A DNA stretch of 62,925 nt from positions 1-62,925 of the forward strand of contig JAHHTQ010000009.1 in assembly GCA_020024555.1 (NCBI GenBank), written 5' to 3'. The stretch comes from Angelakisella sp. (GTDB lineage Bacteria > Bacillota > Clostridia > Oscillospirales > Ruminococcaceae). Made by a program: the position numbers and the translations under genes. Positions within the stretch are counted from its first letter, which is position 1, and each line of letters begins with the position of its first letter. The notes beneath the pieces were generated by a model, which was given only the letters and a program-made list of their open reading frames with translations, made no database searches and was not told the origin of the DNA. This document shows, one piece after another, positions 44,270 to 51,685 of this stretch.

Positions 44270-45140
44270 TTACGTGTTCCTCGTTATTTCTTTCATATAC
44301 ATTGTATTCGTCCCATATTTTTTCGAGCGCCTCATAAGACTTCGCTATCTCGCTCTTTTTTTGATTACCTATTGCAACAATAAGCGCATTGATAAGGCTC
44401 ATTGGCGCAACAAGAGAATCTACAAAAGATGCCATATCACTCTTTGCCACAAGTGTTATATTGGCTATTTGCGCAAGCGGCGCCGATTCAGAATCTGTAA
44501 TGGCAATAACAGTAGCTCCCCGTTTTTTTGCAAACTGCGCCGCTTTTAGTGTTCTTTGGGAGTATCTTGGGAAAGTTATGGCAATCAACACATCATCTTC
44601 TTTTATTCTTATAAGCTGTTCAAATACTTCACTGCTGCTTGTAGTACCTATTGTGCGTACATTAGGGAAAATATGATTAAAATAGAAAGCCAAAAACCCG
44701 CACAAAGAATTGGAACTTCTTATACCGATTATATAGTGATTATTTGCGTTGATTATTGTTTCAACCGCATTTGCAAAACTATCCCTGTTTATTTCTTCAA
44801 GTGTTCTTTTAATTTTTTCCGCATCAAGTGTAAGCACACGTGAGAGGATTTCAGAAGAACTGAGTTGCTCATTCATTATCTCCATACGTTGTATAGAGGT
44901 CAGCCTGTTTCTTATAAGCTCCTGTAAATTCTTTTGTAGCTGTGGATAACCGTCAAAACCTACTTCTATTGCAAAACGAACAACTGTCGATTCGCTCACC
45001 CCAACCGTTTCACCCAGTTTTGCGGCTGTCATAAACGCCGCTTTTTCGTAGTGTTGCAATATATATGTAGCAATAAGTCTTTGTCCTTTTGAAAATGTAT
45101 GCATTAATTCCTGTAATTGCTTTAAAAGGTCATATTTCAT
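44262..45140 (-). CDS. MurR/RpiR family transcriptional regulator
   Basis: The 292-residue regulator has an N-terminal RpiR helix-turn-helix (FSKGQRLIATYILQHYEKAA, LGETVGVSESTVVRFAIEVG) and a C-terminal SIS sugar-phosphate-binding domain (YIIGIRSSNSLCGFLAFYF, DVLIAITFPRYSQRTLKAA, GATVIAITDS). It presumably senses a phosphosugar. It is the first gene of the operon ending in ispH/S1, so it may regulate that operon or itself. AGGAGA precedes the ATG. The inferred promoter overlaps a dyad. Confidence 0.93.
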   Translation of the reverse strand: MKYDLLKQLQELMHTFSKGQRLIATYILQHYEKAAFMTAAKLGETVGVSESTVVRFAIEVGFDGYPQLQKNLQELIRNRLTSIQRMEIMNEQLSSSEILSRVLTLDAEKIKRTLEEINRDSFANAVETIINANNHYIIGIRSSNSLCGFLAFYFNHIFPNVRTIGTTSSSEVFEQLIRIKEDDVLIAITFPRYSQRTLKAAQFAKKRGATVIAITDSESAPLAQIANITLVAKSDMASFVDSLVAPMSLINALIVAIGNQKKSEIAKSYEALEKIWDEYNVYERNNEEHVNV

Positions 45141-45204
45141 AAATATCTCCTATCTATCCATTCGCACATTTATCATTTCGCTATTAAATTATTATCCAAA
45201 TTAA

Positions 45205-45233
45205 ATAATAACAAACCACAATTAATAAATCAA
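45205..45233 (-). promoter_or_regulatory. promoter of the rpiR-cmk-plsC-ispH operon
   Basis: On the minus strand TTGATT (45228-45233) and TATTAT (45205-45210) are spaced by 17 bp. A dyad of TTATTAT/ATAATAA covers the -10 region and could be an operator. Confidence 0.55.
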
Positions 45234-45361
45234 GTACTTTTACGGTATTTTGCAAGTTTTCTGATTTTAAATTCATTTTTTATGGATTTGTATTTTAAAC
45301 TTTATATAAAATTTCTTAATCTACAAATATGTAAATTGATATTTTAAGTATCTTGCACAAA

Positions 45362-45395
45362 AATATGCAAGAGCATATATAATCTCTTGCATATT
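45362..45395 (-). terminator. terminator of the small acidic protein gene
   Basis: A 12-bp perfect stem AATATGCAAGAG/CTCTTGCATATT is followed on the minus strand by TTTGTG. Confidence 0.85.
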
Positions 45396-45404
45396 AAAAG
45401 ACTT

Positions 45405-45629
45405 CTATTTCTTTGTTTTCGGGTATTTGTTGATACTGTTATTATTATCGGAAAAATAAGGATAATTATATATGTCATTATAATTATCCGCTACTTCATC
45501 ATTTAAAACTGCGCTTGGCGTAAGTCCTGTATAGCCTGTTGAGGACACGACCTCATCGCTGTCCAATAACTCATTGACATAACCGTCAGGCTGCTCGTGC
45601 AACATTTCAAATAATTTATAGGTTTTCAT
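45405..45629 (-). CDS. small acidic protein, 74 aa
   Basis: The predicted soluble protein is rich in Asp, Asn and Tyr, with an N-terminal MKTYKLFEMLHEQPDGYV and a low-complexity Asn/Tyr/Ser C-terminal part. I do not recognise it. The ATG at 45629 is chosen for its GGAAGTG ribosome site; a longer frame upstream lacks one. It has its own terminator. Coding status rests on the ribosome site and compact unit only. Confidence 0.5.
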   Translation of the reverse strand: MKTYKLFEMLHEQPDGYVNELLDSDEVVSSTGYTGLTPSAVLNDEVADNYNDIYNYPYFSDNNNSINKYPKTKK

Positions 45630-45917
45630 ATTAATAACACTTCCTTTACTTTTTATTTTGTCATACGCAAAGATGTCTTCTAATATTATAACCATAAAAA
45701 ACAAAATAATAGATATTTTAATTATAAGATTTAAATCAATATATTTTATTAACTATTTAAATTATATAAGAATATTTAATTCTTACTCTGTTTAATTTAA
45801 TCTTTTACTATTCATATAAAAAATAAAATTAGAAAATTAGGAAAACAGAGAAAAACAAAGAAAATAAGAGATATTTAAAGATATTGTGTGATATATTAAA
45901 AAAACAAAAAAAATGTG
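45630..45917. other. intergenic, no feature identified
   Basis: This AT-rich stretch has a purine-rich run near 45830-45880. I see no gene, RNA or convincing regulatory site until the rplM promoter. Confidence 0.6.
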
Positions 45918-45945
45918 TTGACAGTGGATTTTTTTATGCTATAAT
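45918..45945 (+). promoter_or_regulatory. rplM-rpsI promoter
   Basis: Consensus TTGACA (45918-45923) and TATAAT (45940-45945) are spaced by 16 bp. Confidence 0.92.
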
Positions 45946-45960
45946 ATGAAATGTCACTTC

Positions 45961-45985
45961 GTGCCACATTCTTAATAAATGGCAC
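45961..45985 (+). promoter_or_regulatory. L13-leader-like hairpin
   Basis: GTGCCA (45961-45966) pairs perfectly with TGGCAC (45980-45985) a few bases after the inferred transcription start and 37 bases before the L13 start codon. Firmicute rplM transcripts carry an L13 autoregulatory leader in this position; the match to that family is by place and shape, not by a covariance search. Confidence 0.55.
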
Positions 45986-46022
45986 AATTAAAGAAGAAAA
46001 ATATCTTAGGAGGAAAAACAAT

Positions 46023-46451
46023 ATGGCAACATTTATGGAAAAACCAGCAAATGTTAAGCGTACATGGTACATTCTTGACGCTGCTAACAAACCACTTGGC
46101 CGTACAGCTGCAAAAGCTGCTATGTTACTTCGTGGTAAACATAAACCTACATTTACACCACACGTTGACTGTGGCGACCACGTTATCGTTATAAACTGCG
46201 ACAAAGCTATTTTGACAGGTAACAAAGGTGAACAAAAAATGTATCGTCACCACTCAGGTTGGGTAGGCGGACTAAAAGAAGTTAAATACTCAACACTAAT
46301 GGAAAAAAATCCGGAGAGAGCTATGACAGTAGCTATCAAAGGTATGATTCCTGACAACACAATAGGCCGCAAAGCAATGACTCGTTGCAGAGTATTTGCA
46401 GGCGCTGAACACAACCATGCTGCACAAATGCCGGTAGCATGGGAGAAATAA
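46023..46451 (+). CDS. rplM: 50S ribosomal protein L13
   Basis: The 142-residue large-subunit protein carries YILDAANKPLGRTAAKAAMLLRGK and HVDCGDHVIVINCDKAILTGNK (described in part), then YRHHSGWVGGLKE and NPERAMTVAIKGMIP. The ATG at 46023 has AGGAGG upstream and gives the standard N-terminus; a longer in-frame extension runs into the leader hairpin. rpsI follows by 18 bp in the universal L13-S9 pair. Confidence 0.98.
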   Translation: MATFMEKPANVKRTWYILDAANKPLGRTAAKAAMLLRGKHKPTFTPHVDCGDHVIVINCDKAILTGNKGEQKMYRHHSGWVGGLKEVKYSTLMEKNPERAMTVAIKGMIPDNTIGRKAMTRCRVFAGAEHNHAAQMPVAWEK

Positions 46452-46469
46452 TGAGAGGAGGACACAAAT

Positions 46470-46868
46470 ATGTACGAGAGTAAACCATACTACTACGGTA
46501 CAGGTCGTAGAAAAAGCTCTGTTGCAAGAGTAAGATTGTACGCAGGTACAGGTAAAATAACAATAAACGGTAGAGATATAGACGATTACTTTGGTCTAGA
46601 TACACTAAAACTAATCGTTAATCAACCATTGGAACTAACAAACACACTAGGTCGTTTTGACATTGTTTGTACAGTTGCAGGTGGTGGTGTTAGTGGTCAA
46701 GCAGGCGCTATCCGTCACGGTATATCAAGAGCGCTACTACTACACAGCGATGAAATGCGTCCTCTATTAAAGAGAGCAGGATTCCTAACACGTGACCCAA
46801 GAATGAAAGAACGTAAAAAATACGGTCTTAAAGCTGCGCGTCGCGCTCCACAATTCTCAAAGAGATAA
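46470..46868 (+). CDS. rpsI: 30S ribosomal protein S9
   Basis: The 132-residue small-subunit protein has the typical YYGTGRRKSSVARVRLYAGTG, GGGVSGQAGAIRHGISRAL and the basic tail RAPQFSKR, whose last residues reach the P site. GAGAGGAGG precedes the ATG. A terminator follows directly. Confidence 0.98.
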   Translation: MYESKPYYYGTGRRKSSVARVRLYAGTGKITINGRDIDDYFGLDTLKLIVNQPLELTNTLGRFDIVCTVAGGGVSGQAGAIRHGISRALLLHSDEMRPLLKRAGFLTRDPRMKERKKYGLKAARRAPQFSKR

Positions 46869-46888
46869 TTATTTGTTTTACAGCAATC

Positions 46889-46931
46889 GGCTTGTTATCG
46901 GGGTTTTCCTCGGTGGCAAGCCTCTTTTTTT
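46889..46931 (+). terminator. rpsI terminator
   Basis: GGCTTG (46889-46894) pairs with CAAGCC (46917-46922), with inner GC-rich pairing, followed by TCTTTTTTT. Confidence 0.92.
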
Positions 46932-47070
46932 ATATCCAAATAAATTTCCTACACTGTATTTTCAAAAATTACTTATAAAAAATATAAATTTATGGTATAC
47001 TTTGCCAATATATTTAAAAATATTTATATTTTTAAATATAATTTTGTTTGATATATATATAAATTTTACT

Positions 47071-47098
47071 TTGATTTTTTAGTATTTTAAGTTATAAT
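47071..47098 (+). promoter_or_regulatory. promoter of the flavodiiron protein gene
   Basis: TTGATT (47071-47076) and TATAAT (47093-47098) are spaced by 16 bp, about 40 bp before the start codon. No clear Rex or PerR site was seen nearby. Confidence 0.65.
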
Positions 47099-47137
47099 GG
47101 GTAATGTAAATAAGTAGATAAAGAAAAGGAGAAAAAA

Positions 47138-48292
47138 ATGTTTATTTCGCAAAATATTAAATATGTTGGTGTTAATGACAAAAATATCGATTTATTTGAA
47201 AGTCAATATTATGTACCTAATGGTATGTGTTATAATTCCTATGTAATTATCGATGAAAAAATTGCAGTTATGGATACTGTTGATAAAAACTTTGGCGAAG
47301 AATGGCTTAAAAATATAAAGACAGCTTTTGAAGGACGCAATCCTGACTATCTTGTCATTCAACATATGGAGCCTGACCACTCAGCAAATATTGCGGATTT
47401 TATGAAAATATATCCTGAAACAACAATCGTTTCTTCCGCAAAAGCCTTTGTTATGATGCAAAACTTTTTTGGCACAGATTATGCTGACAGAAGAATTGTT
47501 GTAGGTGAAGGCGATACGCTTAATTTAGGCGAACACACACTTAATTTTGTCAATGCGCCTATGGTACATTGGCCGGAAGTTATATTGACATACGAATCCA
47601 CCGAAAAAGTTTTATTCTCCGCTGACGCTTTCGGAAAATTCGGCGCATACGATACTGACGAAAAATGGGACGATGAGGCAAGACGATACTATATAGGCAT
47701 TGTCGGTAAATTTGGCTCACAAGTACAGGCAATTTTGAAAAAAGTTTCCAATTTTGATGTAAAAACAATTTGTTCTCTGCATGGACCTGTTTTAAATGAG
47801 AATATTGAGCATTATATCAATTTATATAATATATGGTCATCTTATATACCCGAAAACAAAGGTGTCCTTGTTGCATACGCCTCAATTTACGGCAATACAA
47901 AGGCCGGCGCCGAATTATTGGCAAAAAAACTAAAAGAAAAGGGTTGCGAAGAAGTTATACTTATGGACTTGTGCAGATGTGATATGGCTGAGGCTGTTTC
48001 CAACGCATTCAAATTAACTTCTACTGTTTTTGCGTCAAGCACATACAACTGTACGATGTTCCCACCGATGAAAGCATTTATTGACCACCTCATAGACAGA
48101 AACTTCCGTAACAGAACAGTTGCATTTATGGAAAACGGTTCTTGGGCGATTACCGCAACAAAATGTATGCAAAAATCACTTGAACAATGCAAAGACTTAA
48201 ATTACTGCAACAATACTGTAACAATCATATCAACACTAAACGACGAAAGTATTGCGCAAATAGATACGCTTGCTGACGAACTTGTAAACTGA
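47138..48292 (+). CDS. FprA-type flavodiiron protein
   Basis: The 384-residue oxygen or nitric-oxide reductase is a main O2-scavenging enzyme of anaerobes. The N-terminal metallo-beta-lactamase-like domain carries the di-iron ligands HMEPDHSAN, MVHWPEV, FSADAFGKFG and CSLHGPV. The C-terminal flavodoxin domain has the FMN loop YASIYGNTKAGAE near residue 250 and SSTYNCTMFPPM. AAAGGAG precedes the ATG. It is a single-gene unit. With rubrerythrin it gives the oxygen-defence pair of this window. Confidence 0.95.
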   Translation: MFISQNIKYVGVNDKNIDLFESQYYVPNGMCYNSYVIIDEKIAVMDTVDKNFGEEWLKNIKTAFEGRNPDYLVIQHMEPDHSANIADFMKIYPETTIVSSAKAFVMMQNFFGTDYADRRIVVGEGDTLNLGEHTLNFVNAPMVHWPEVILTYESTEKVLFSADAFGKFGAYDTDEKWDDEARRYYIGIVGKFGSQVQAILKKVSNFDVKTICSLHGPVLNENIEHYINLYNIWSSYIPENKGVLVAYASIYGNTKAGAELLAKKLKEKGCEEVILMDLCRCDMAEAVSNAFKLTSTVFASSTYNCTMFPPMKAFIDHLIDRNFRNRTVAFMENGSWAITATKCMQKSLEQCKDLNYCNNTVTIISTLNDESIAQIDTLADELVN

Positions 48293-48428
48293 AAATTTTT
48301 AACCATATAAAATATATGACTATCACCGATTATGTTTTAGCAGTAGTTATTTTTTAACAGCATAAACTATATTATATATGAAATAATGGTTATCGATAAT
48401 AGTCTGAATTTTTCTTGGGAGGAATTTT

Positions 48429-48632
48429 ATGTTATTGTTTGGCAGTATAATAATTTTGATTGTTGGTTTGATTATGGTAATTTCACCTACTGCTTTTTAT
48501 AACTTAACAGAGAGCTGGAAAAATAATTCTGACAGCGAACCGTCTGACCTTTACAAAATCAGCGTAAGAATTGGTGGTATATTTTCTTTAATTGTTTCAA
48601 TTTTAGGCATTATAGTATTTTTTATAGATTAA
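48429..48632 (+). CDS. small two-helix membrane protein (DUF6199-like)
   Basis: The 67-residue protein has two membrane helices (residues 3-22 and 47-66) joined by a polar loop, FYNLTESWKNNSDSEPSDLYKI. The loop resembles DUF6199-type small membrane proteins, which have no known function. GGGAGG lies ahead of the ATG. A terminator hairpin follows its stop codon, and repeat copy B lies just beyond. Confidence 0.7.
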   Translation: MLLFGSIIILIVGLIMVISPTAFYNLTESWKNNSDSEPSDLYKISVRIGGIFSLIVSILGIIVFFID

Positions 48633-48646
48633 TAACATACAAAACT

Positions 48647-48674
48647 AACCCACACCGAAAAACAGTGTGGGTTT
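48647..48674. terminator. terminator hairpin, first of two identical 28-bp copies
   Basis: AACCCACAC/GTGTGGGTT has the loop CGAAAAACA. The same 28 bases recur exactly at 48835-48862, so the two bracket repeat copy B. Confidence 0.85.
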
Positions 48675-48698
48675 CAGACCGTCAAAAATATACTTACA

Positions 48699-48822
48699 GG
48701 CAAAAGCCTTCCGTTTTCTGCGGAAAACGTCTTAGGCTCTGCCTAAGAACCGCAATTTTTTGAAAAAAATTGAGTAAAACTTTTATAGACTTCGTCATTA
48801 TGAAGAATGGCTATACCTTTTT
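48699..48822. repeat. 124-bp structured dispersed repeat, copy B
   Basis: It matches copy A at 2434-2557 along its full length with a small number of substitutions. The internal hairpins are kept; CTTAGGC/GCCTAAG is perfect here, while TTCGTCA/TGAAGAA has one mismatch. It lies between convergent genes and between two identical terminator hairpins. Confidence 0.85.
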
Positions 48823-48834
48823 TTGACATACTGT

Positions 48835-48862
48835 AACCCACACCGAAAAACAGTGTGGGTTT
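48835..48862. terminator. terminator hairpin, second of two identical 28-bp copies
   Basis: It is identical to 48647-48674 and ends in TTTTAAT. It probably serves the convergent minus-strand UPF0210 gene, reading from the other side. Confidence 0.85.
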
Positions 48863-48882
48863 TAATATTTTATATTAAATTC

Positions 48883-50238
48883 TTAGTTTTTAAGAGCTTG
48901 CATTGGCGCAGGTATTTGACCTCCACGGGAAATAAACTTCATTGGAGAACCCTCGTTTACCTTCATAATAGGACAATAGCCGAGTAGTCCGCCAAAGTTC
49001 AGCGTATCACCCTGTTTTTTGCCGATAGCCGGAATAATTCTTACCGCTGTCGTCTTTGAATTTACCATACCAATAGCCGCCTCGTCAGCTATTATTCCGG
49101 AAATTATATCTGCTGACGTATCCCCCGGAATAGCTATCATATCAAGACCTACCGAACATACAGCCGTCATAGCTTCAAGTTTTTGGAGCGTAAGTATTCC
49201 ACGTTCAGCCGCCGAAATCATACCTGCGTCTTCGGATACAGGAATAAATGCGCCTGACAGCCCGCCAACACGGGAAGACGCCATTACGCCGCCTTTTTTA
49301 ACCGCATCATTAAGCATAGCAAGGCAAGCTGTTGTGCCGTATCCCCCGCAAGTTTCAAGTCCCATTTCTTCCAAAATATGCGCAACACTGTCTCCTATCG
49401 CAGGAGTTGGGGCAAGTGACAAATCAACTATACCAAAAGGTACGCCCAAACGTTTCGATGCCTCTGTTCCCACGAGTTGCCCTGTGCGGGTTATCTTATA
49501 GGCTGTACGTTTAATTACATCTGCTATTTCGCTTATAGTTGCATTTGGATATTTGGCAACCGCCGCGCGTACGACACCGGGGCCCGATACGCCTACATTT
49601 ATGACAGTATCAGCCTCACCCATACCGTGAAATGCGCCTGCCATAAACGGATTGTCATCAGGAGCGTTACAGAACACAACAAGCTTTGCGGCGCCTATAC
49701 AGTCCCTGTCTGCTGTCAGTTCCGCCGTCTGTCTTATTATTTTACCCATTAGCGCTACTGCGTCCATATTTATACCCGCTTTTGTAGAGCCGATATTGAT
49801 TGATGAACATATATTAGACGTTTCGCTAAGCGCCTGCGGAATGGAATTTATAAGCTCTATATCCCCTGCCGAAAAACCTTTTTGAACAAGAGCGGAATAT
49901 CCTCCCAAAAAATCAATTCCTACGGTATTCGCCGCTTTTTGCAGCGCATAGGCAATTTTTATTGGGTCACCGCCACATGAGGCAAGAACATTTGCAATAG
50001 GCGTAACGGATACGCGTTTATTTATTATCGGAATACCGTATTCACAAGAAATGTCTTCACCTGTTTTTACAAGTTTTTCTGCTTTTCTGCATATTTTATC
50101 ATAGATTTTATCGCATACACGGGAAATATCACTGTCTGCGCAATCCATAAGTGAAATACCCATAGTAATAGTACGCACGTCCAAACATTCATTTTGAATC
50201 ATACCAATGGTTTCAAGAATATCTTTTGTTTCTAACAT
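48883..50238 (-). CDS. UPF0210/PFL family protein (DUF711)
   Basis: The 451-residue cytoplasmic protein of the DUF711 family has sequence similarity claims to glycyl-radical enzymes but no radical glycine motif. Conserved segments are VRTITMGISLMDCAD, FLGGYSALVQKGFSAGD, GVSGPGVVRAAVAKYP, DLSLAPTPAIGDSVAHILEEMG and GGLSGAFIPVSEDAGM. A structure from this family shows a decorated barrel; the role is unknown. It follows a 90-residue ACT-domain gene by about 30 bp, the conserved UPF0237-UPF0210 pair. Confidence 0.93.
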   Translation of the reverse strand: MLETKDILETIGMIQNECLDVRTITMGISLMDCADSDISRVCDKIYDKICRKAEKLVKTGEDISCEYGIPIINKRVSVTPIANVLASCGGDPIKIAYALQKAANTVGIDFLGGYSALVQKGFSAGDIELINSIPQALSETSNICSSINIGSTKAGINMDAVALMGKIIRQTAELTADRDCIGAAKLVVFCNAPDDNPFMAGAFHGMGEADTVINVGVSGPGVVRAAVAKYPNATISEIADVIKRTAYKITRTGQLVGTEASKRLGVPFGIVDLSLAPTPAIGDSVAHILEEMGLETCGGYGTTACLAMLNDAVKKGGVMASSRVGGLSGAFIPVSEDAGMISAAERGILTLQKLEAMTAVCSVGLDMIAIPGDTSADIISGIIADEAAIGMVNSKTTAVRIIPAIGKKQGDTLNFGGLLGYCPIMKVNEGSPMKFISRGGQIPAPMQALKN

Positions 50239-50269
50239 TTTGTATCTCCGTTCATTTTAATTTTACAGA

Positions 50270-50542
50270 TTATATTTTGTGCATTACATTAAATATATCT
50301 TCGTGCATCACATGAATTTGTAAATTTTCTTTTTCTCCCATTTCTTTCATATTTTTAACCATATTTGCAAATTCATCATTGATATTTGTTATATCAATAA
50401 GCATAACCATTGTAAATAGCTCTTGCATAACCGATTGTGTAACTTCTATGACATTCGCATTATATTCTGCGCATTTACCCGATACTTTCGCAAGTATTCC
50501 TACCATATCTTTTCCTATAACTGTTACAACTGCTTTTTTCAT
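50270..50542 (-). CDS. ACT domain protein (UPF0237)
   Basis: The 90-residue stand-alone ACT domain (AVVTVIGKDMVGILAKVSG, NVIEVTQSVMQELFTMVMLI) probably binds an amino acid. It always neighbours the UPF0210 gene, which follows here, and may be its regulatory subunit. GGAGG lies upstream of the ATG. Confidence 0.93.
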   Translation of the reverse strand: MKKAVVTVIGKDMVGILAKVSGKCAEYNANVIEVTQSVMQELFTMVMLIDITNINDEFANMVKNMKEMGEKENLQIHVMHEDIFNVMHKI

Positions 50543-50567
50543 TTATTTATTATCCTCCAAAATTTTT

Positions 50568-51230
50568 TTATAATAGCACTTGATCATTAATTACAAGTTC
50601 AAATTTTAATCCCAATGTCTGTGAAGCTTTGCGACAAAATACCATTCTGTTTAAAAATATTTCAAAATAATCCATAACAGGAGATATTTTCGTATCAATG
50701 TGTATATTTAGTTGATAAGTTTTCTTATCGTCCGTTAATCCTGCAACAGCGCTGTCAACCGCATAGTTTACCCTGTCGTGTATATCAAAATATCCAATAT
50801 CACGTGTGCGGACTCTGCTGCGTCTCACATCACTTTTATCGGCAAGTATAAGGGCTGCGGCTATCGGATTTACAGGCACTCCGACACTTTCGTCATGATT
50901 ACCTATTGCGCTCATAATTGTAGCTATATCGCTTGGCTCAGCGCCTATGTCCTCCAATAATCTAAATGCTATCAACGCCCCGCTCTGCGCATGTTCCACA
51001 CGATTTACAATATTTCCCAAATCGTGCAAATATCCGGCAATTTTTACAAGTTCAACATCATGTTCACTGTAATTCAGAGCCTGCAATATATCCCCTGCCA
51101 TTTTTGATACTCTGCATACGTGGGCAAAACTATGTTCCGTATATCCCAATGCGGTAAGCGCTTCATCTTGCTTTTGTATATATGCTCTTATCTTTTCGTT
51201 TTTGCGTATGTCTTCATAAGTCAACTTCAT
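50568..51230 (-). CDS. HD domain phosphohydrolase
   Basis: The 220-residue protein has an HD metal-dependent hydrolase domain: HSFAHVCRVSKMAGDI, AGYLHDLGNIVNRVEHAQSG and GNHDESVG, then ADKSDVRRSRVR. The ligand histidines and the HD pair are present. A C-terminal beta segment (YQLNIHIDTKISPVMDYFEI) follows. The substrate is unknown, likely a nucleotide. It is upstream of the ACT-UPF0210 pair by 25 bp and may share its transcript. AGGAGG precedes the ATG. Confidence 0.88.
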   Translation of the reverse strand: MKLTYEDIRKNEKIRAYIQKQDEALTALGYTEHSFAHVCRVSKMAGDILQALNYSEHDVELVKIAGYLHDLGNIVNRVEHAQSGALIAFRLLEDIGAEPSDIATIMSAIGNHDESVGVPVNPIAAALILADKSDVRRSRVRTRDIGYFDIHDRVNYAVDSAVAGLTDDKKTYQLNIHIDTKISPVMDYFEIFLNRMVFCRKASQTLGLKFELVINDQVLL

Positions 51231-51685
51231 AAAAGTTACCTCCTATTGTTTATATTATTTTTATGAATAATATATATTGTTACTCTTATTACATTAAACT
51301 ATTATCAATATAAATATTAATCTTACACGCGCTATTAATATTCAGATAAAACTATTAACAGACTTTATTAAATCACCACAGGTAAATTAAATAAAACCTT
51401 AAAAATGTTAGGTACAGTATACTACTTTTTTTTCAAAAAGTAAACTGCCCATACAAAAAAACAAAATATTATTAATTATATCTTTACATTATATTGATAA
51501 ATTTCTTTTGCTTTTTTTTATAATATTTGATAAAATATAGATAATTATTATTTTTTATTTGTAAAACTATATGCAAATATTTTCTTGAAAAAATACACTG
51601 TATATATAGATTTTATTAATTACAATAAATAAATTTGCACTTATTGAAAATTATACTCATTATAGAAAGGATATATATTGAAACA
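51231..51685. other. long divergent intergenic region
   Basis: This 455-bp AT-rich gap lies between the HD hydrolase (minus) and the transglutaminase-like lipoprotein (plus). A possible plus-strand promoter is TTGATA (51494-51499) and TATAAT (51519-51524), with a long 19-bp spacer. A small imperfect hairpin (ACTTTTT/AAAAAGT) lies near 51425-51441. No gene or known RNA was recognised. Confidence 0.5.

Noticed and set aside
49019..49501. 160-codon open frame antisense to the UPF0210 gene
   Set aside because: The Ser/Pro/Ile-rich composition is what the opposite strand of that conserved gene would give. There is no independent evidence for coding.
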